From positions 30,043,989 to 30,107,988 of the forward strand of contig NC_092572.1 of the NCBI RefSeq assembly GCF_037975245.1: DNA of 64,000 nt, read 5' to 3'. The stretch's first letter is position 1. Every line of letters starts with the position of its first letter. Positions 47,974-58,172 of this stretch are shown one piece after another. Source of the DNA: Apostichopus japonicus (lineage: Eukaryota > Echinodermata > Holothuroidea > Aspidochirotida > Stichopodidae). Below the pieces are notes generated by a model. The model had not been told where the DNA came from and ran no database searches. It saw only the letters and a program-made list of their open reading frames with translations. Made by a program: the position numbers and the translations under genes.

Positions 47974-49873
47974 GGAGATGTTGAGAAGTTGCTGATAATT
48001 GCTGATCATATCCTGGCAGTTTTACTGTTTTCATAATAATTAGCATGAGACTGGTTCATCTAATGTAGGTATGTTAATGATACAACTGAAATTTGGTAGT
48101 GTCTACTAAAAATAAATATCATGAATAGATTGTGAATCAACCTAAGTAGTTCTAATCTTTGGAAGTTTAGATGTTGGATGCCATTGATTACAAATGAAAG
48201 AAGAAAGAAAGATGGTATTTCCTTTGTGTACTGTATGAAAGGAGACCCTAAACATGAGGACTATAGTTAATAGAATCTTATAGAGGTCACAGAAAGGGAT
48301 TCATGTGACCAGTGGTTCTTGCTGGTCAATTTGATTCAACTTTAATACAAATTTTTTTCACAAAACATTTCTGGTAGAAAGTGACCAAAAGTGGTAAATC
48401 TAGCATGTTCTGAACATGGATAATTATATCATCATAAGACCAACACACATAGACGTGTTATGAGCTAGTATCCTATTGTGATAAACGTTAAATAAGTACT
48501 GTATGACTCCCAAGAAACCCAACAAGGAGAACTTTAGAAAATCCTCATAGTTTCTTAATGGCTTGACTAAAACAATTCCAGTTTACTCTACAGAATCGCC
48601 TAATTAATACTGAATTCTTTATGACCAATCCAAGCATGCAAACCCAGCTTTCATGCTGCAATTCAGCTGGGGAGGAACACTGACTATTGCTACTGGTTCA
48701 CACAAAATATCAAGAGTATGTATGCTTGTATGTATGTATGTTTGAGTATGTATGTCTTAGCACAATGTTGTATTTAGTGCTTATATAGAATTTATAGTCT
48801 AAATATGGCTCATAATGCATTATTGTTGCAAGTCTAGTTTGTTTTCATGCGAGAACTTAACTTTCAATAACCAAAGGGCTTAGATCCCCCCCCCCCCCCC
48901 TTTTTGAAATCTTAATTTGCCTCTGGCCCTTCCAGGCCTCATCACCTTTTAAGAAAGTTTGATTATATTCCAGCTAAATATTGCTGAAGCACAATATCTT
49001 TTCAAGCAGAGGTCTATACAGATCTTTCTATCAATATGTTTATACTAACAGATTGATCTATGGGTTGTCACAAGCCTTTCAATAACAGAACATATTACTC
49101 TTTGCATTTCTTCATTAAATCTGTATTCCATAGAGGATTAGTCACCAACAGTCAATACTCTTTGTTGCACTTGTCTATTTAAAGCAATTCTCTACAAACA
49201 TGGTCCCATGTCAGCCATTTGTGATAGATGACTTTGACAGATAATGCTTCTTCCATATAGAAGCATCACTCACATGCTTCAAGCTTATTTCACACTTTTG
49301 AACAAATTTGCAACCGACCGACCCTTAACGTTGGAAGATGCTATTATGTATCCTCAAAGCTGGAACGAAACTGTGACAGAAATGAACAATTGAAACACCT
49401 TTCTACCCCTGATTAATTAAAACACCAATGTGCCACATTATATTCTACTGTTGCTTCACAAATGCCTTGATCAGCAAAACAAGAAATAAATTAAAAGATG
49501 TTCTTGTTCCAGCTTGGATGTATGAAAATAATCCAATTGGTTGAGGTCAAATTACTAAATGATGGTTGGATTATAAGTATACACGTAACCATGGTAGAGG
49601 TCTTTGTACTATACACATACTGTAACTAGCATCAAACTGATTGTAGTAGTTGAGACCTTTGTGTAAAATGCTGATTGATTTATCACATACACTTAACCAT
49701 GGTTGAGGTTTTGTACCAAATGATGGCGGGTTAATTACTATACACCTAATTAGCATCAAAGTGTCCGAAGTCTTTGTACTAGATGATGGATGGTTTATAA
49801 CTATACGAGTAACCAACATCAAACTGTTTGAAGTAATTATCTCTAACGTCTGTCTATCCCTTAATCCTTCCAG
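47974..49873. other. Unassigned sequence; probable 5' flank or intron of the PEA15-like gene
   Basis: Contains GTATGTATG-type repeats near 48717-48755 and a C-run at 48887-48900. Between 49575 and 49825 short repeated segments occur (ACCATGGTAGAGGTCTTTGTAC, ACCATGGTTGAGGTTTTGTAC). A non-coding first exon of the gene at 49909 is expected upstream of the acceptor at 49873, but I cannot place it. Confidence 0.35.
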
Positions 49874-49908
49874 GATATTTCTGGTTGGTAAATTGATGAC
49901 TTGAGGCC
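49874..49908 (+). other. 5' UTR part of the first coding exon
   Basis: CTATCCCTTAATCCTTCCAG is a good splice acceptor ending at 49873, so the exon probably starts at 49874 with 35 nt of untranslated sequence before the ATG. This implies an upstream non-coding exon that was not identified. Confidence 0.55.
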
Positions 49909-50089
49909 ATGTCTGATGAAGACACTTTCCAGAATTTTCTCAAGCAATTAGGAGAACGGATATCAGAAGAAGAATTGAAATCTCTCGTGTCTGCTTGCCA
50001 GGAGGTCATCCCAAATGAAAACCGAGAAACCATCAAGAAACAGAAGGATCTGTTTGACTTCCTGGAAAAAGTGGGACGGCTAAGCAAAG
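49909..50089 (+). CDS. PEA15: PEA15-like coding exon 1
   Basis: Encodes residues 1-60 plus the first base of codon 61: most of the DED, from MSDEDTFQNFL through FLEKVGRLSK. The segment SACQEVIP (28-35) closely resembles the same helix of PEA-15. The donor is CAAAG|GTATTA. The ATG is the first in the exon after an upstream acceptor. Confidence 0.85.
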
Positions 50090-53000
50090 GTATTAATATC
50101 TAAATAATTAATCCCATAACAATTTATTTTGAAACATGCCACCTTGTGCTTCCATTTCTATGTGAGTATGCATCTAACAAAGTTACAAATTATGCTTTAT
50201 ACTGTTCCGATTTTATTCATTTTGATTTTTACAAGCCTTGTTACTGTCATGCAATACTATGAACACAAACTTTAAAACTGTGAATGAAAACAAAATTACC
50301 TCAACGCAATCACAATTTTGGTGAATGGAAACAAAAATACCTCCATGCAATACCCATATTAAGTCAGCAAAATTTGGGTTGCTGAGTGGAACATGCCAAA
50401 ATGACAGCATCAAATAGGCTGATAACCAATGAATGGATATGTGAGTTATAGGAGCTGTATACAGCTGCTCTGGATGACTCACACTGATCTGTTATTATTG
50501 GTAAGGTGGAAAAAGGGATATTAAGAAATAAATGAAGATTTTGCCATATTTACCTGATCAAAGCAATGACATAGTCTTTTAAATTCATCTCAAATTACTA
50601 TTTTGATTGCAATTTTTCCTCACAATGACTGTCAATGTGATATGCAGGTTTTATTAACAGTTTTATATACTGGGAAAAAACTGACTTATTAATAAATGAA
50701 CTTGTTTTCATTTAAGGTCTCAGCTTAAATGTAGCTTCAAAACTTATATTCGAAAACTCCAAAATTATAGCCTGGAGGCCCAGGAAAAAAGAAAACACAA
50801 ACAGCTAGATGACCCTTTCCAATCTCTGTGTGGGGGGGGGGGGCGGGGGAGGACATACAAAACATTTTATTGGTGGATGAAAAAGATTTGAGGGGATAGA
50901 CTCTATTAAAAAAAATTAGGGTGTGGAATAACTGGTTATATTTACCTTACCCCGGTTAGATCTACCCGATCCCCTGTCAATTAATCTGTGGTACATTAAA
51001 ATTGTCCTAGTGTTCATATGAGCTAGAAATAAGCTATATGTTTTAGTTGTTATATAAGTGATATAATTTATTCCAAAGAGTCATCTTGTTTTGATGATTT
51101 CCTTTTCTGCCTGTTTGTCTCAGCCATTTTGTTCTGTTGCTTTGATGTAATGTAACTTCAGTTCAAGGACTGTCTGTTAGGTTATCCAGGGAAGGTTCTT
51201 GGTTGCAATGAGATATATGACTATGCTGGGTTTTATCTGTTAACTATATTTAATTAAATTTGTTGGGTAAGCAGATCTCCAGTTGCCTAGGTACCTCCTA
51301 TATGCTTGGCTGAAGCAGCAGACTGTACAGTAGCAGTAGTAGAAAATGCACTGAACACTGTACTAATGAAAACAGACAGATTAAATGTTGATAGTTTCTC
51401 CTTCCAGTTTGTAAACAAGTGGTCACATATTTATAAAATTTGATTTGTAGACTATAGTTTTACTTGAGATTCTGCTGTTTTGGAATGTTGTTAATATCAC
51501 TGGACATTATGGGTGACCTTGCTGGGCTTGACAAATAAGTGTAGCTGTTGCAACTGCCACGGGGCATACTCATTTATAAATCAGACCTTATTTATATTGT
51601 TGCTTGTAAATAGTTGGCAAAACGTGGATATGTAGGTATATATCCTATATAAAGCTAAAACACAAAATCATTGTTCATATGTTATTACTGTCTCTATGAT
51701 GTAACTTTATGCATCCGCACTCTAACCATTTTAATAATCTGTAGTTGAGTACTAATAATTATATGCAGGTAAGTGAAGCAAATCCTCTATCCAAATATGC
51801 ATTCTTGATATCTTGATTCAAGCTATGCCATTCAACAAATATTGAATCATTTTACAGGATAGTTGTCAATCAATCAATATACACGATAGTTATCAATCAA
51901 TCAATCACATGATAGATTGTCAATCAATCATCTTAATTTATTACTTATCTTCTCGGTTTCAGATGATCTAAATTACTTGGAGCACGCACTTGAAAAAATT
52001 TGTCGTCCAGATTTGGTGACAGATATTCTTGATTACAAGGAGTCTGTCCTTGGAAACAGTGATTACAAAGGAGAAGTGTCAGGACCAGCAAGAAAGTATA
52101 AAGGTAGGAATGAGTTAGATGGTTTACATGTGTCTGCCTGTGTACTAATATACAAAGGTAGGTATGAATGAGATGGTTTACATGTGTCTGCCTGTGTACT
52201 ACTATACAAAGGTAGGTATGAATGAGATGGTTTACATGTGTCTGCCTGTGTACTACTATACAAAGGTAGGTATGAATTATATGGTTTACATGTGTCTGCC
52301 TGTGTACTACTATACAAAGGTAGATATGAATTAGATGGTTTACATGTGTCTGCCTGTGTACTACTATACAAAGGTAGATATGAATTAGATGGTTTACATG
52401 TGTCTGCCTGTGTACTATTATACAAAGGTAGGTATGAATGAGATGGTTTACATGTGTCTGCCTGTGTACTACTATACAAAGGTAGGTATGAATTATATGG
52501 TTTACATGTGTCTGCCTGTGTACTACTATACAAAGGTAGATATGAATTATATGGTTTACATGTGTCTGCCTGTGTACTACTATACAAAGGTAGATATGAA
52601 TTAGATGGTTTACATGTGTCTGCCTGTGTACTACTATACAAAGGTAGATATGAATTAGATGGTTTACATGTGTCTGCCTGTGTACTATTATACAAAGGTA
52701 GGTATGAATTAAATGGTTTACATGTGTCTGCCTGTGTACTACTATACAAAGGTAGGTATGAGTTAGATGGTTTACATGTGTCTGCCTGTGTACTATTATA
52801 CAAAGGTAGGTATGAATGAGATGGTTTACATGTGTCTGCCTGTGTACTACTATACAAAGGTAGGTATGAGTTAGATGGTTTACATGTGTCTGCCTGTGTA
52901 CTACTATACAAAGTTAGGTATGAATTAGATGGTTTACATGTGTCTGCCTGTGTACTACTATACAAAGTTAGGTATGAATTAGATGGTTTACATGTGTCTG

Positions 53001-54540
53001 CCTGTGTACTAATATACAAAGGAAGGTATGAATTAAATGGTTTACATCTCAGGGCACAGGGCAGGACTAGGCTGTATGTTCTTGTCTAGATAAATATTCA
53101 GCAGAGTTGACCATACATCTTCCAATCCATGCTTGCCTACATCCTCCATACTTTGCTACCATCTCCACTCTATGCTCGCTTACATATTCCAGTACATGCT
53201 TGGCTACATCCTTCACTCCATGCTTGCTTACATCCTCCACTCCATGCTCTGCTCCATCTTCCAGTCTCACCTTCATCCTCAACTCGCCTACATGCTCTAT
53301 TCTATGCACTTGCCATGCTTGGCTTCATCCTCCATCATATGTAATTAACAGAAATTTTATTAAGACATGCAGAAAACTGAATCGTTAAGAATTGTATTTT
53401 TTCAAACTGTGCTGCATTTTTCTAGGTGCAGAAGACCTTACACCACACACTGAAATATCTGCACTAAGTCTCACCAAACTGTCAAACTATATCTGAAAGC
53501 CTCTGTTGCAACACTATGCATACTTCCTCTATTTATGACCTTGTATCGGCTAATATGATTTTCAAATCATATTGTATCCTTGGTTGGTGTTATGCAGTAC
53601 TTATCTGTTTATGTATTAAGATGGTTGTCAGTCCTTTGCTTTAATGGATGCTTAAGTGCAAGAAACAGCCGTGAATACCTTTTAAATTTACCACATTATT
53701 CGAATTTGTGAATTTAACTTTCTGCATTAATGTCTCATAAGTGGGAATTAGGCTTTCTTATCATTGGGAAGCAAACCTAAGTTCAATTGTGAAACAGAAC
53801 TTTAGTTATCTATCTTGCAGTGTTACTTCACATGCAAAGTTTGTAAGTTTGCCTTGCAAGCTTCTACCTGAGTCTAGCTGTGAAAACTATGGCTTATATT
53901 TATCATAGACTGACTAGCATAGACTGACCAGCATAGACCGACTGGCATAGACCGACTGGCATAGACCCACTGGCATAGACCCACTGGCATAGACAGACTA
54001 GCATTTACTGACTAGCATGTACTGACTAGCATAGACTGACTGACTATAGACTGACTAGTATAGACCGACTGGCTATTACATCTCTGAACTCATTACGGGT
54101 AGAGAGGGTGCACAATCATGAATGTCTTCTAGATCCCTATATAAAGGGTTAAAAAATATCCTTCTCACATGCAGTTATTCTAATAGGTATTCTAGCTTGC
54201 ACAATACCAAACAAATTAAAAGTTACAGTGTAACTAGTTGGAAAAGAGGTGGAAGTCATAAATATGCATGAGTTACAAGACCTTGAAAACCAGCTGCAGA
54301 ACTGTCGAATATGCAAGAATATTAACATACACACATTACTTTTGCATGTGGTGGTGATGTGTATTTGGAATGTCTTGTCAAAGATATAATATAGAACTTA
54401 CCATTTGATGTTTGTTTCCTATTTCAGCTATGAACAAAGAAACTGGACAAGTCCCAGATGATATAATATCAGGCTTGACTAAAATAGAGCTGGCTCCACC
54501 ACCATCACAGAATGCCAGAAGGAAAGCCAAGGAAACATGA
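49909..54540 (+). CDS. PEA15: PEA15-like death effector domain adaptor (three coding exons)
   Basis: Join 49909-50089, 51963-52103 and 54428-54540: 435 nt, 144 residues plus stop. All introns are GT-AG, and both interrupt a codon after its first base, so the frame closes exactly. Residues ~4-88 form one death effector domain with the RxDL signature (RPDL at 75-78). The tail carries ARKYK (103-107) and ELAPPP (128-133). Vertebrate PEA-15 is a cytoplasmic adaptor of 130 residues with the same layout: one DED, a KKYK segment, then LAPPP near the C-terminus. It binds ERK1/2, keeping it cytoplasmic, and FADD, dampening apoptosis. The residues aligned with phospho-Ser104 and Ser116 of the vertebrate protein do not look conserved. 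Single-DED length and tail argue against FADD, caspase-8 or DEDD. Orthology is inferred by eye; function is inferred from the family. Confidence 0.85.
50090..51962 (+). other. PEA15-like intron 1
   Basis: An intron of 1.87 kb with a G-run at 50830-50842. It ends in (TCAA)n-like repeats (51850-51930) just before the acceptor TTATCTTCTCGGTTTCAG. Nothing else recognised in it. Confidence 0.75.
51963..52103 (+). CDS. PEA15: PEA15-like coding exon 2
   Basis: Encodes residues 61-107: the end of the DED, with DDLNYLEHALEKICRPDL, and the linker up to ARKYK. The donor TATAAAG|GTAGGAAT is also the first junction of the 54-bp minisatellite that fills the start of the next intron, so the normal donor is only one of a series of similar sites. 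Confidence 0.85.
52104..53050. repeat. 54-bp intronic minisatellite (~17.5 units) carrying splice-donor copies
   Basis: Each unit reads GGTAGGTATGAATTAGATGG, TTTACATGTGTCTGCCTGTG and TACTACTATACAAA. The junction TACAAAG|GTAGGTATGA is a near-consensus donor (AAG|GTAGGT), and the first one is the authentic exon-2 donor at 52103/52104. Fifty-four is divisible by three, so the + frame stays open through units ending GAATTA, while units with GAATGA carry a stop. Near the end, two junctions become CAAAGTTAGG and one CAAAGGAAGG, losing the ideal donor. The minus strand is also open (STQADTCKPSNSYLPLY), but this is a shadow of the period. Confidence 0.95.
53100..53345. repeat. Degenerate ~25-30-bp repeat
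   Basis: Variants of CCATGCTTGCTTACATCCTCCA recur about eight times (near 53127, 53172, 53194, 53218, 53241, 53288 and 53315). It lies in intron 2. The open frames on both strands here are repeat artefacts. Confidence 0.65.
53905..54075. repeat. 14-bp tandem repeat in intron 2
   Basis: CATAGACYGACTGG/CATAGACTGACTAG-type units recur about 11 times, with a few irregular units. Confidence 0.85.
54428..54540 (+). CDS. PEA15: PEA15-like coding exon 3 and stop
   Basis: Follows TTTGTTTCCTATTTCAG. Completes codon 108 and encodes residues 109-144, including DDIISGLTKIELAPPP, and ends TGA at 54538-54540. The LAPPP element matches the place of the ERK-docking tail in PEA-15; the last 11 residues (basic, SQNARRKAKET) extend beyond the vertebrate length. 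Confidence 0.85.
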
Positions 54541-55139
54541 ATATTCATACGTTGATGTTAGTTCAGAGACCAATGTTTTTATCTCTTAATATGAATGTGT
54601 TATTGCAGAGAATGTTTGTGCATCTTCTCTTCGTTTGGATTTAAACTTTTCCAAATCAAGTTTAGTAAAATGTTTTGATTTATAAGTTATCTCAATATTC
54701 CATTATTTACTTCATGGATAACACTAATATGTGCAGGGTTTCATGCAATTATAGACAATTTACAAATTTAAAGACCAAAGGATTCTTCATCCAGGTCAAA
54801 TACAAGAAGAACCTCAACTTTACAGGAAAGAATCAAGAAACAATCCCAGTAGTTTACAGTGAGTTTCAAGTTTGTAAAATTTTGCTGGATTTCATCAATG
54901 GATGAAGCCATTGTTGTTAACTTTAAGAGAATTCCTTTTTAAAAAGTTTATGAGAAACAAGCAAACAAAAATGATTGTGAAATAACAGTCTAATATCAAA
55001 CAGGCCTCATGTAATGTCACCAGCAAGTTTGCTTAACGGGGCATTAGTAATATTGGGAGAACAAATATTTTGATATATTAAGAAATGGCATATCAACAAT
55101 AGAATGTTGTCTAAAGTCATCCTGTAACAATCTGAGTAA

Positions 55140-55222
55140 CTCTGGATATGTATAACACTGGATAAGTATAACACTGGATATGTACACTGTATAACACTGT
55201 ATTAAACACTGGATATGTATGA
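55140..55222. repeat. Short tandem repeat, ~15-17 bp unit
   Basis: Variants of CTGGATATGTATAACA recur about five times. Confidence 0.75.
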
Positions 55223-55417
55223 CATCATCAAAGGAAGAGGCTGAATCACTTAACTTTTATTGGTAGACAATGCTCAGATATTTGTGCAATATTTGCACCA
55301 AATAACAGTATTGCTGATGGGAAAAAGGCTGTGAGACTAAAACTGATGACTCTGTCAATATCTCCATCCTATTGTGACTGAGGATTAAATACTCCAGTAA
55401 GGAAACATTGACATGTG

Positions 55418-55710
55418 ATGTCTGAAGTGTAACTCTCATTGCCTTAGCCTGATAGCATATCAGCATGTATAGTGAGGTGTAAATGTTTCCGTATGAGATC
55501 ATTGAAACTATACATCTGAGGTGTAGCCCTAAATGCCTTAGTCTGGTAGCATTGGTATTGTGTGGAATAAATGAGAGCATTGATACTTTTCATCTGAGAA
55601 ATAAATGCCTTAGTCTGATAGCATTGGTATTGTGTGGAATAAAGGAGAGCATTGATACTATACATCTGAGGAATAAATGCCTTAGTCTGATAGCATTGGT
55701 ATTGTGACTC
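55418..55710. repeat. ~75-bp tandem repeat carrying AATAAA signals
   Basis: CATCTGAG, AATGCCTTAGTCTGATAGCA and TTGGTATTGTGTGGAATAAA recur with spacings of about 78 and 72 bp; the first unit is diverged. Units contain up to two AATAAA hexamers each. Confidence 0.85.
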
Positions 55711-55852
55711 TTAGATTGATGCTGTGTACAATTCTTGCCATTGTTTTATTGTGTAGTGTATGTTGCATGATCCATGGCTTTCAGCTTGCATTTGTTTTCA
55801 TGTGAAAATTAAATTGTTTGGAAATCTATGTCTTTGTTGCATTTTAGTTGTA

Positions 55853-55890
55853 AATAAATTTTGAAGAGGTTTTATGATGTCAAAAATAAA
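55853..55890 (+). promoter_or_regulatory. Poly(A) signal pair
   Basis: AATAAA at 55853-55858 and 55885-55890 in unique sequence, with T/GT-rich sequence downstream of the second. Confidence 0.5.
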
Positions 55891-55965
55891 TGATTGTTAT
55901 TTTATTCATGATTACAAGTTGGTGCTGATGAAGAATAATGCTAATGATGCTCCTATAGTATAAAA

Positions 55966-57083
55966 AAAAATTGCAAAGCATTTGACAGTGTTATTCACAC
56001 CAAGCTATTTGAGATACTTCGTAGGCTCGGTATGGCAGAGGATTTAGTCCGGATCATTGAGAATCTCTACAGTGACGCACACGGTACCATCTCCTGGAAG
56101 GGTCATACTTCTGCTCCGTTTCCAACGCCAGCCGGTGTACGACAGGGATGCCCAATTTCGCCATCTCTTTTCAACATATACACAGAGTACATAATGCGTG
56201 AATGGGACGAACGCACCAATCATCTGCCTGCCCCAAATGTTGACGGTCTTACCTCAAAGGAACAACGCTATGCAGATGATCTAGTCTTGATGGCACTCTC
56301 TGCTGCTGATGCTGAAGCAATGTTGAATATCTTAGGAGACATTGCTGATGACTATGGCTTGGTGATTCATCCGGAAAAGACAGAATACATGATTATTCAA
56401 ACTTCTATGAGTGTTGATACCATCTACTATAGAGGCAACCCTCTGAAGCGTATACCTGAGTTTAAATACCTTGGCACCTACATCACCTACAATCTCAACG
56501 ATAGTCGTGAGATCCGTGCTCGTGTAGCCATGACAAAGGCAACCCTCAACAACTGTGCATATTTGAAGTCGAATCGTATCTCTATGGATGTTAAACTCCA
56601 CCTGACCAGAGCTCTGGTTGCATCTCGTCTTACATACGGTTGTAGCACCTGGACCATAAAAGCGGCGGACATGAATCGCCTTGACGCTTTAGGTAGAGAA
56701 ATTTGGCGACGTTTGCTTGGTCTCACATGGAAGGACCATGTGTCGAATGAGGAACTAAACACTAAGATTGCGGGCCGATGGCTATTCTCGTCTGAAACTG
56801 TTCTTCAACATAACGCAAAATGGTTCGGACATGCTGTACGTTGTGGAGGCCTTACATGTGCTGTACTCTGTGGGCTACCCTGCGGTTACAAACGTAAGCC
56901 AGGCCGACCGCATCTACGATGGATTGACAATCTAACCAAATGGTCCGGCCGTTCTGCAGCCCAGCTACTCGAAGATGGCAGGCACCGGATTAACATTATA
57001 AAAGGTTACAAACCTAAGAATGTTTATAATCTTCGGGGAGGTCAACGGGCCAATTTGGCTTATGACTATTGATTGATTGATTG
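55966..57083 (+). mobile_element. 5'-truncated RTE-type LINE with 9-bp target duplication
   Basis: A direct repeat AGTATAAAA lies at 55957-55965 and 57084-57092. The 3' end, immediately after the stop codon, is (TTGA)n at 57069-57083; a very short 3' UTR with a simple-repeat tail is usual for RTE-clade elements. The 5' edge falls inside the reverse transcriptase, just before KAFDSV. The left duplication merges with an A-run, so its edge could be off by a few bases. Confidence 0.85.
55969..57072 (+). CDS. RTE-type LINE reverse transcriptase, C-terminal part, frame intact
   Basis: This is the 3' portion of a non-LTR retrotransposon polyprotein, lacking the endonuclease and the first RT blocks. 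It is open from the truncation point to the stop at 57070-57072, about 367 codons. Motifs in order: KAFDSVIHTKLFEILRRLG (RT block A), GVRQGCPISPSLFNIY, the catalytic YADDLVLMA, EKTEYM, FKYLGTYI, RLTYGCSTW, HAVRCG and the C-terminal GRPHLRWIDNLTKW box. The catalytic Asp pair and the first Asp of block A are present. No stops or frameshifts suggest a young copy. With no 5' end it cannot be autonomous. An ATG at 56032 exists but is internal, and expression from it is not expected. Confidence 0.9.
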   Translation, partial: NCKAFDSVIHTKLFEILRRLGMAEDLVRIIENLYSDAHGTISWKGHTSAPFPTPAGVRQGCPISPSLFNIYTEYIMREWDERTNHLPAPNVDGLTSKEQRYADDLVLMALSAADAEAMLNILGDIADDYGLVIHPEKTEYMIIQTSMSVDTIYYRGNPLKRIPEFKYLGTYITYNLNDSREIRARVAMTKATLNNCAYLKSNRISMDVKLHLTRALVASRLTYGCSTWTIKAADMNRLDALGREIWRRLLGLTWKDHVSNEELNTKIAGRWLFSSETVLQHNAKWFGHAVRCGGLTCAVLCGLPCGYKRKPGRPHLRWIDNLTKWSGRSAAQLLEDGRHRINIIKGYKPKNVYNLRGGQRANLAYDY

Positions 57084-57092
57084 AGTATAAAA

Positions 57093-58164
57093 TTGACTGA
57101 ATGTGTTCAAGAAAATTTAAAAGGACAGAAATTGACAAACTCTGCATTACCTGCAGATCTATGCCAGATTCTAAATTAATGGAATAGATCACTTTATTAC
57201 AGAATTTGACAAATCAGGTCTTCAGATCACTTGTTTTCATCATTTTAGTACTTTCTAAATGTAATCAATTATAAAATTTACATGTTACTAAAATTGTGTG
57301 AAAAATAGGAGTGACCAAATGATGAGAAATGAGAAGCACAAAGTGGACCAAAGTGTTTTTAAAGTCAATAACTCCTGTGCTAAGGCCTTGTTGCTTTCTC
57401 AGCCTTTAAATTATTATCAGTTGCTTGGCGGTTAATAAAAGTGCATTTTCTTGTTTCTTCCAAACATCTTTTATTCTTTTTATTTGTTTTTCTAAACTTG
57501 CTTTCTGATATTCCATTTGAAGGAACAGAAGCTGTGCCAATCTTTGTCATTCGTGGCATTCAAATGAAACCAGGGTAGCAACTAGTATGTGGTACATTTG
57601 CTCAAGGTACAAAGTACATCAAATCCATTCTCCATTATCAATCCAGTGAATGTTATAGTATGGAATCAGAGTTACATAAATATTTGTTTGTAAAGGCCAA
57701 ATTCACCTTAACAAAAAAAAATTCAAAATCAAAGTTTGTCATAATATCTTAAGTGACTTTAATATTATCACCTGGATAACACTTGCTCCCGTCATATATT
57801 CTGACTAACTAATGCTCTCAATTGACAGACATTCAGATATCTGTAATATGAATGTGGAATTTACTCTCGATTAATAGGCATTCAGAGATATGTTATATGA
57901 AAGTGCAACATTTTTTCTACGCATTTTTTTTCCAAAGGACCTTTCAGCACTGTTGTTCTAATTTTGTATTTAGCTGCTTCAATGACAAATACATAATAAG
58001 GTTTATATACTCAGAATTTGAACTCATTTTCTTTAATGAACCAACCACGAATGCATTGACATCAGTCTTATCCTGCTTGAATTGTACTTGAATTGATCCA
58101 AGTATTATATTGTTGAGAGCTTAGACTTAAGGCATGTTACACCAGACATGATAGCTCAGCCTTT
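57093..58164. other. Unassigned AT-rich sequence
   Basis: Nothing recognised; a 79-codon frame at 57852-58091 has no recognisable product. Confidence 0.4.
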
Positions 58165-58172
58165 GGCCTTGC

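Larger units (their letters stand above)
54541..55890 (+). other. Probable 3' UTR of the PEA15-like gene
   Basis: No further exon is apparent after the stop. AATAAA hexamers occur at 55566, 55599, 55638, 55672, 55853 and 55885. The first four lie in a tandem repeat; the last two are in unique sequence and are the best candidates for the main cleavage signals. The 76-codon frame at 54675-54905 is not supported as coding. Confidence 0.5.

Noticed and set aside
49854-50087. 77-codon minus-strand frame opposite PEA15-like exon 1
   Set aside because: Antisense shadow; the + strand has splice sites, correct phases and a recognisable domain.
52063-53019. 318-codon minus-strand frame of 18-residue repeats
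   Set aside because: Shadow of the 54-bp intronic minisatellite, whose period is divisible by three; the opposite strand carries the PEA15-like gene.
53067-53388. Several frames on both strands in intron 2
   Set aside because: They read a degenerate CATGCTTGCTTACATCC repeat; none has a family match or splice context.
56332-56762. Minus-strand frames of 89-91 codons
   Set aside because: Antisense shadows of the RTE reverse transcriptase, which shows catalytic motifs on the + strand.
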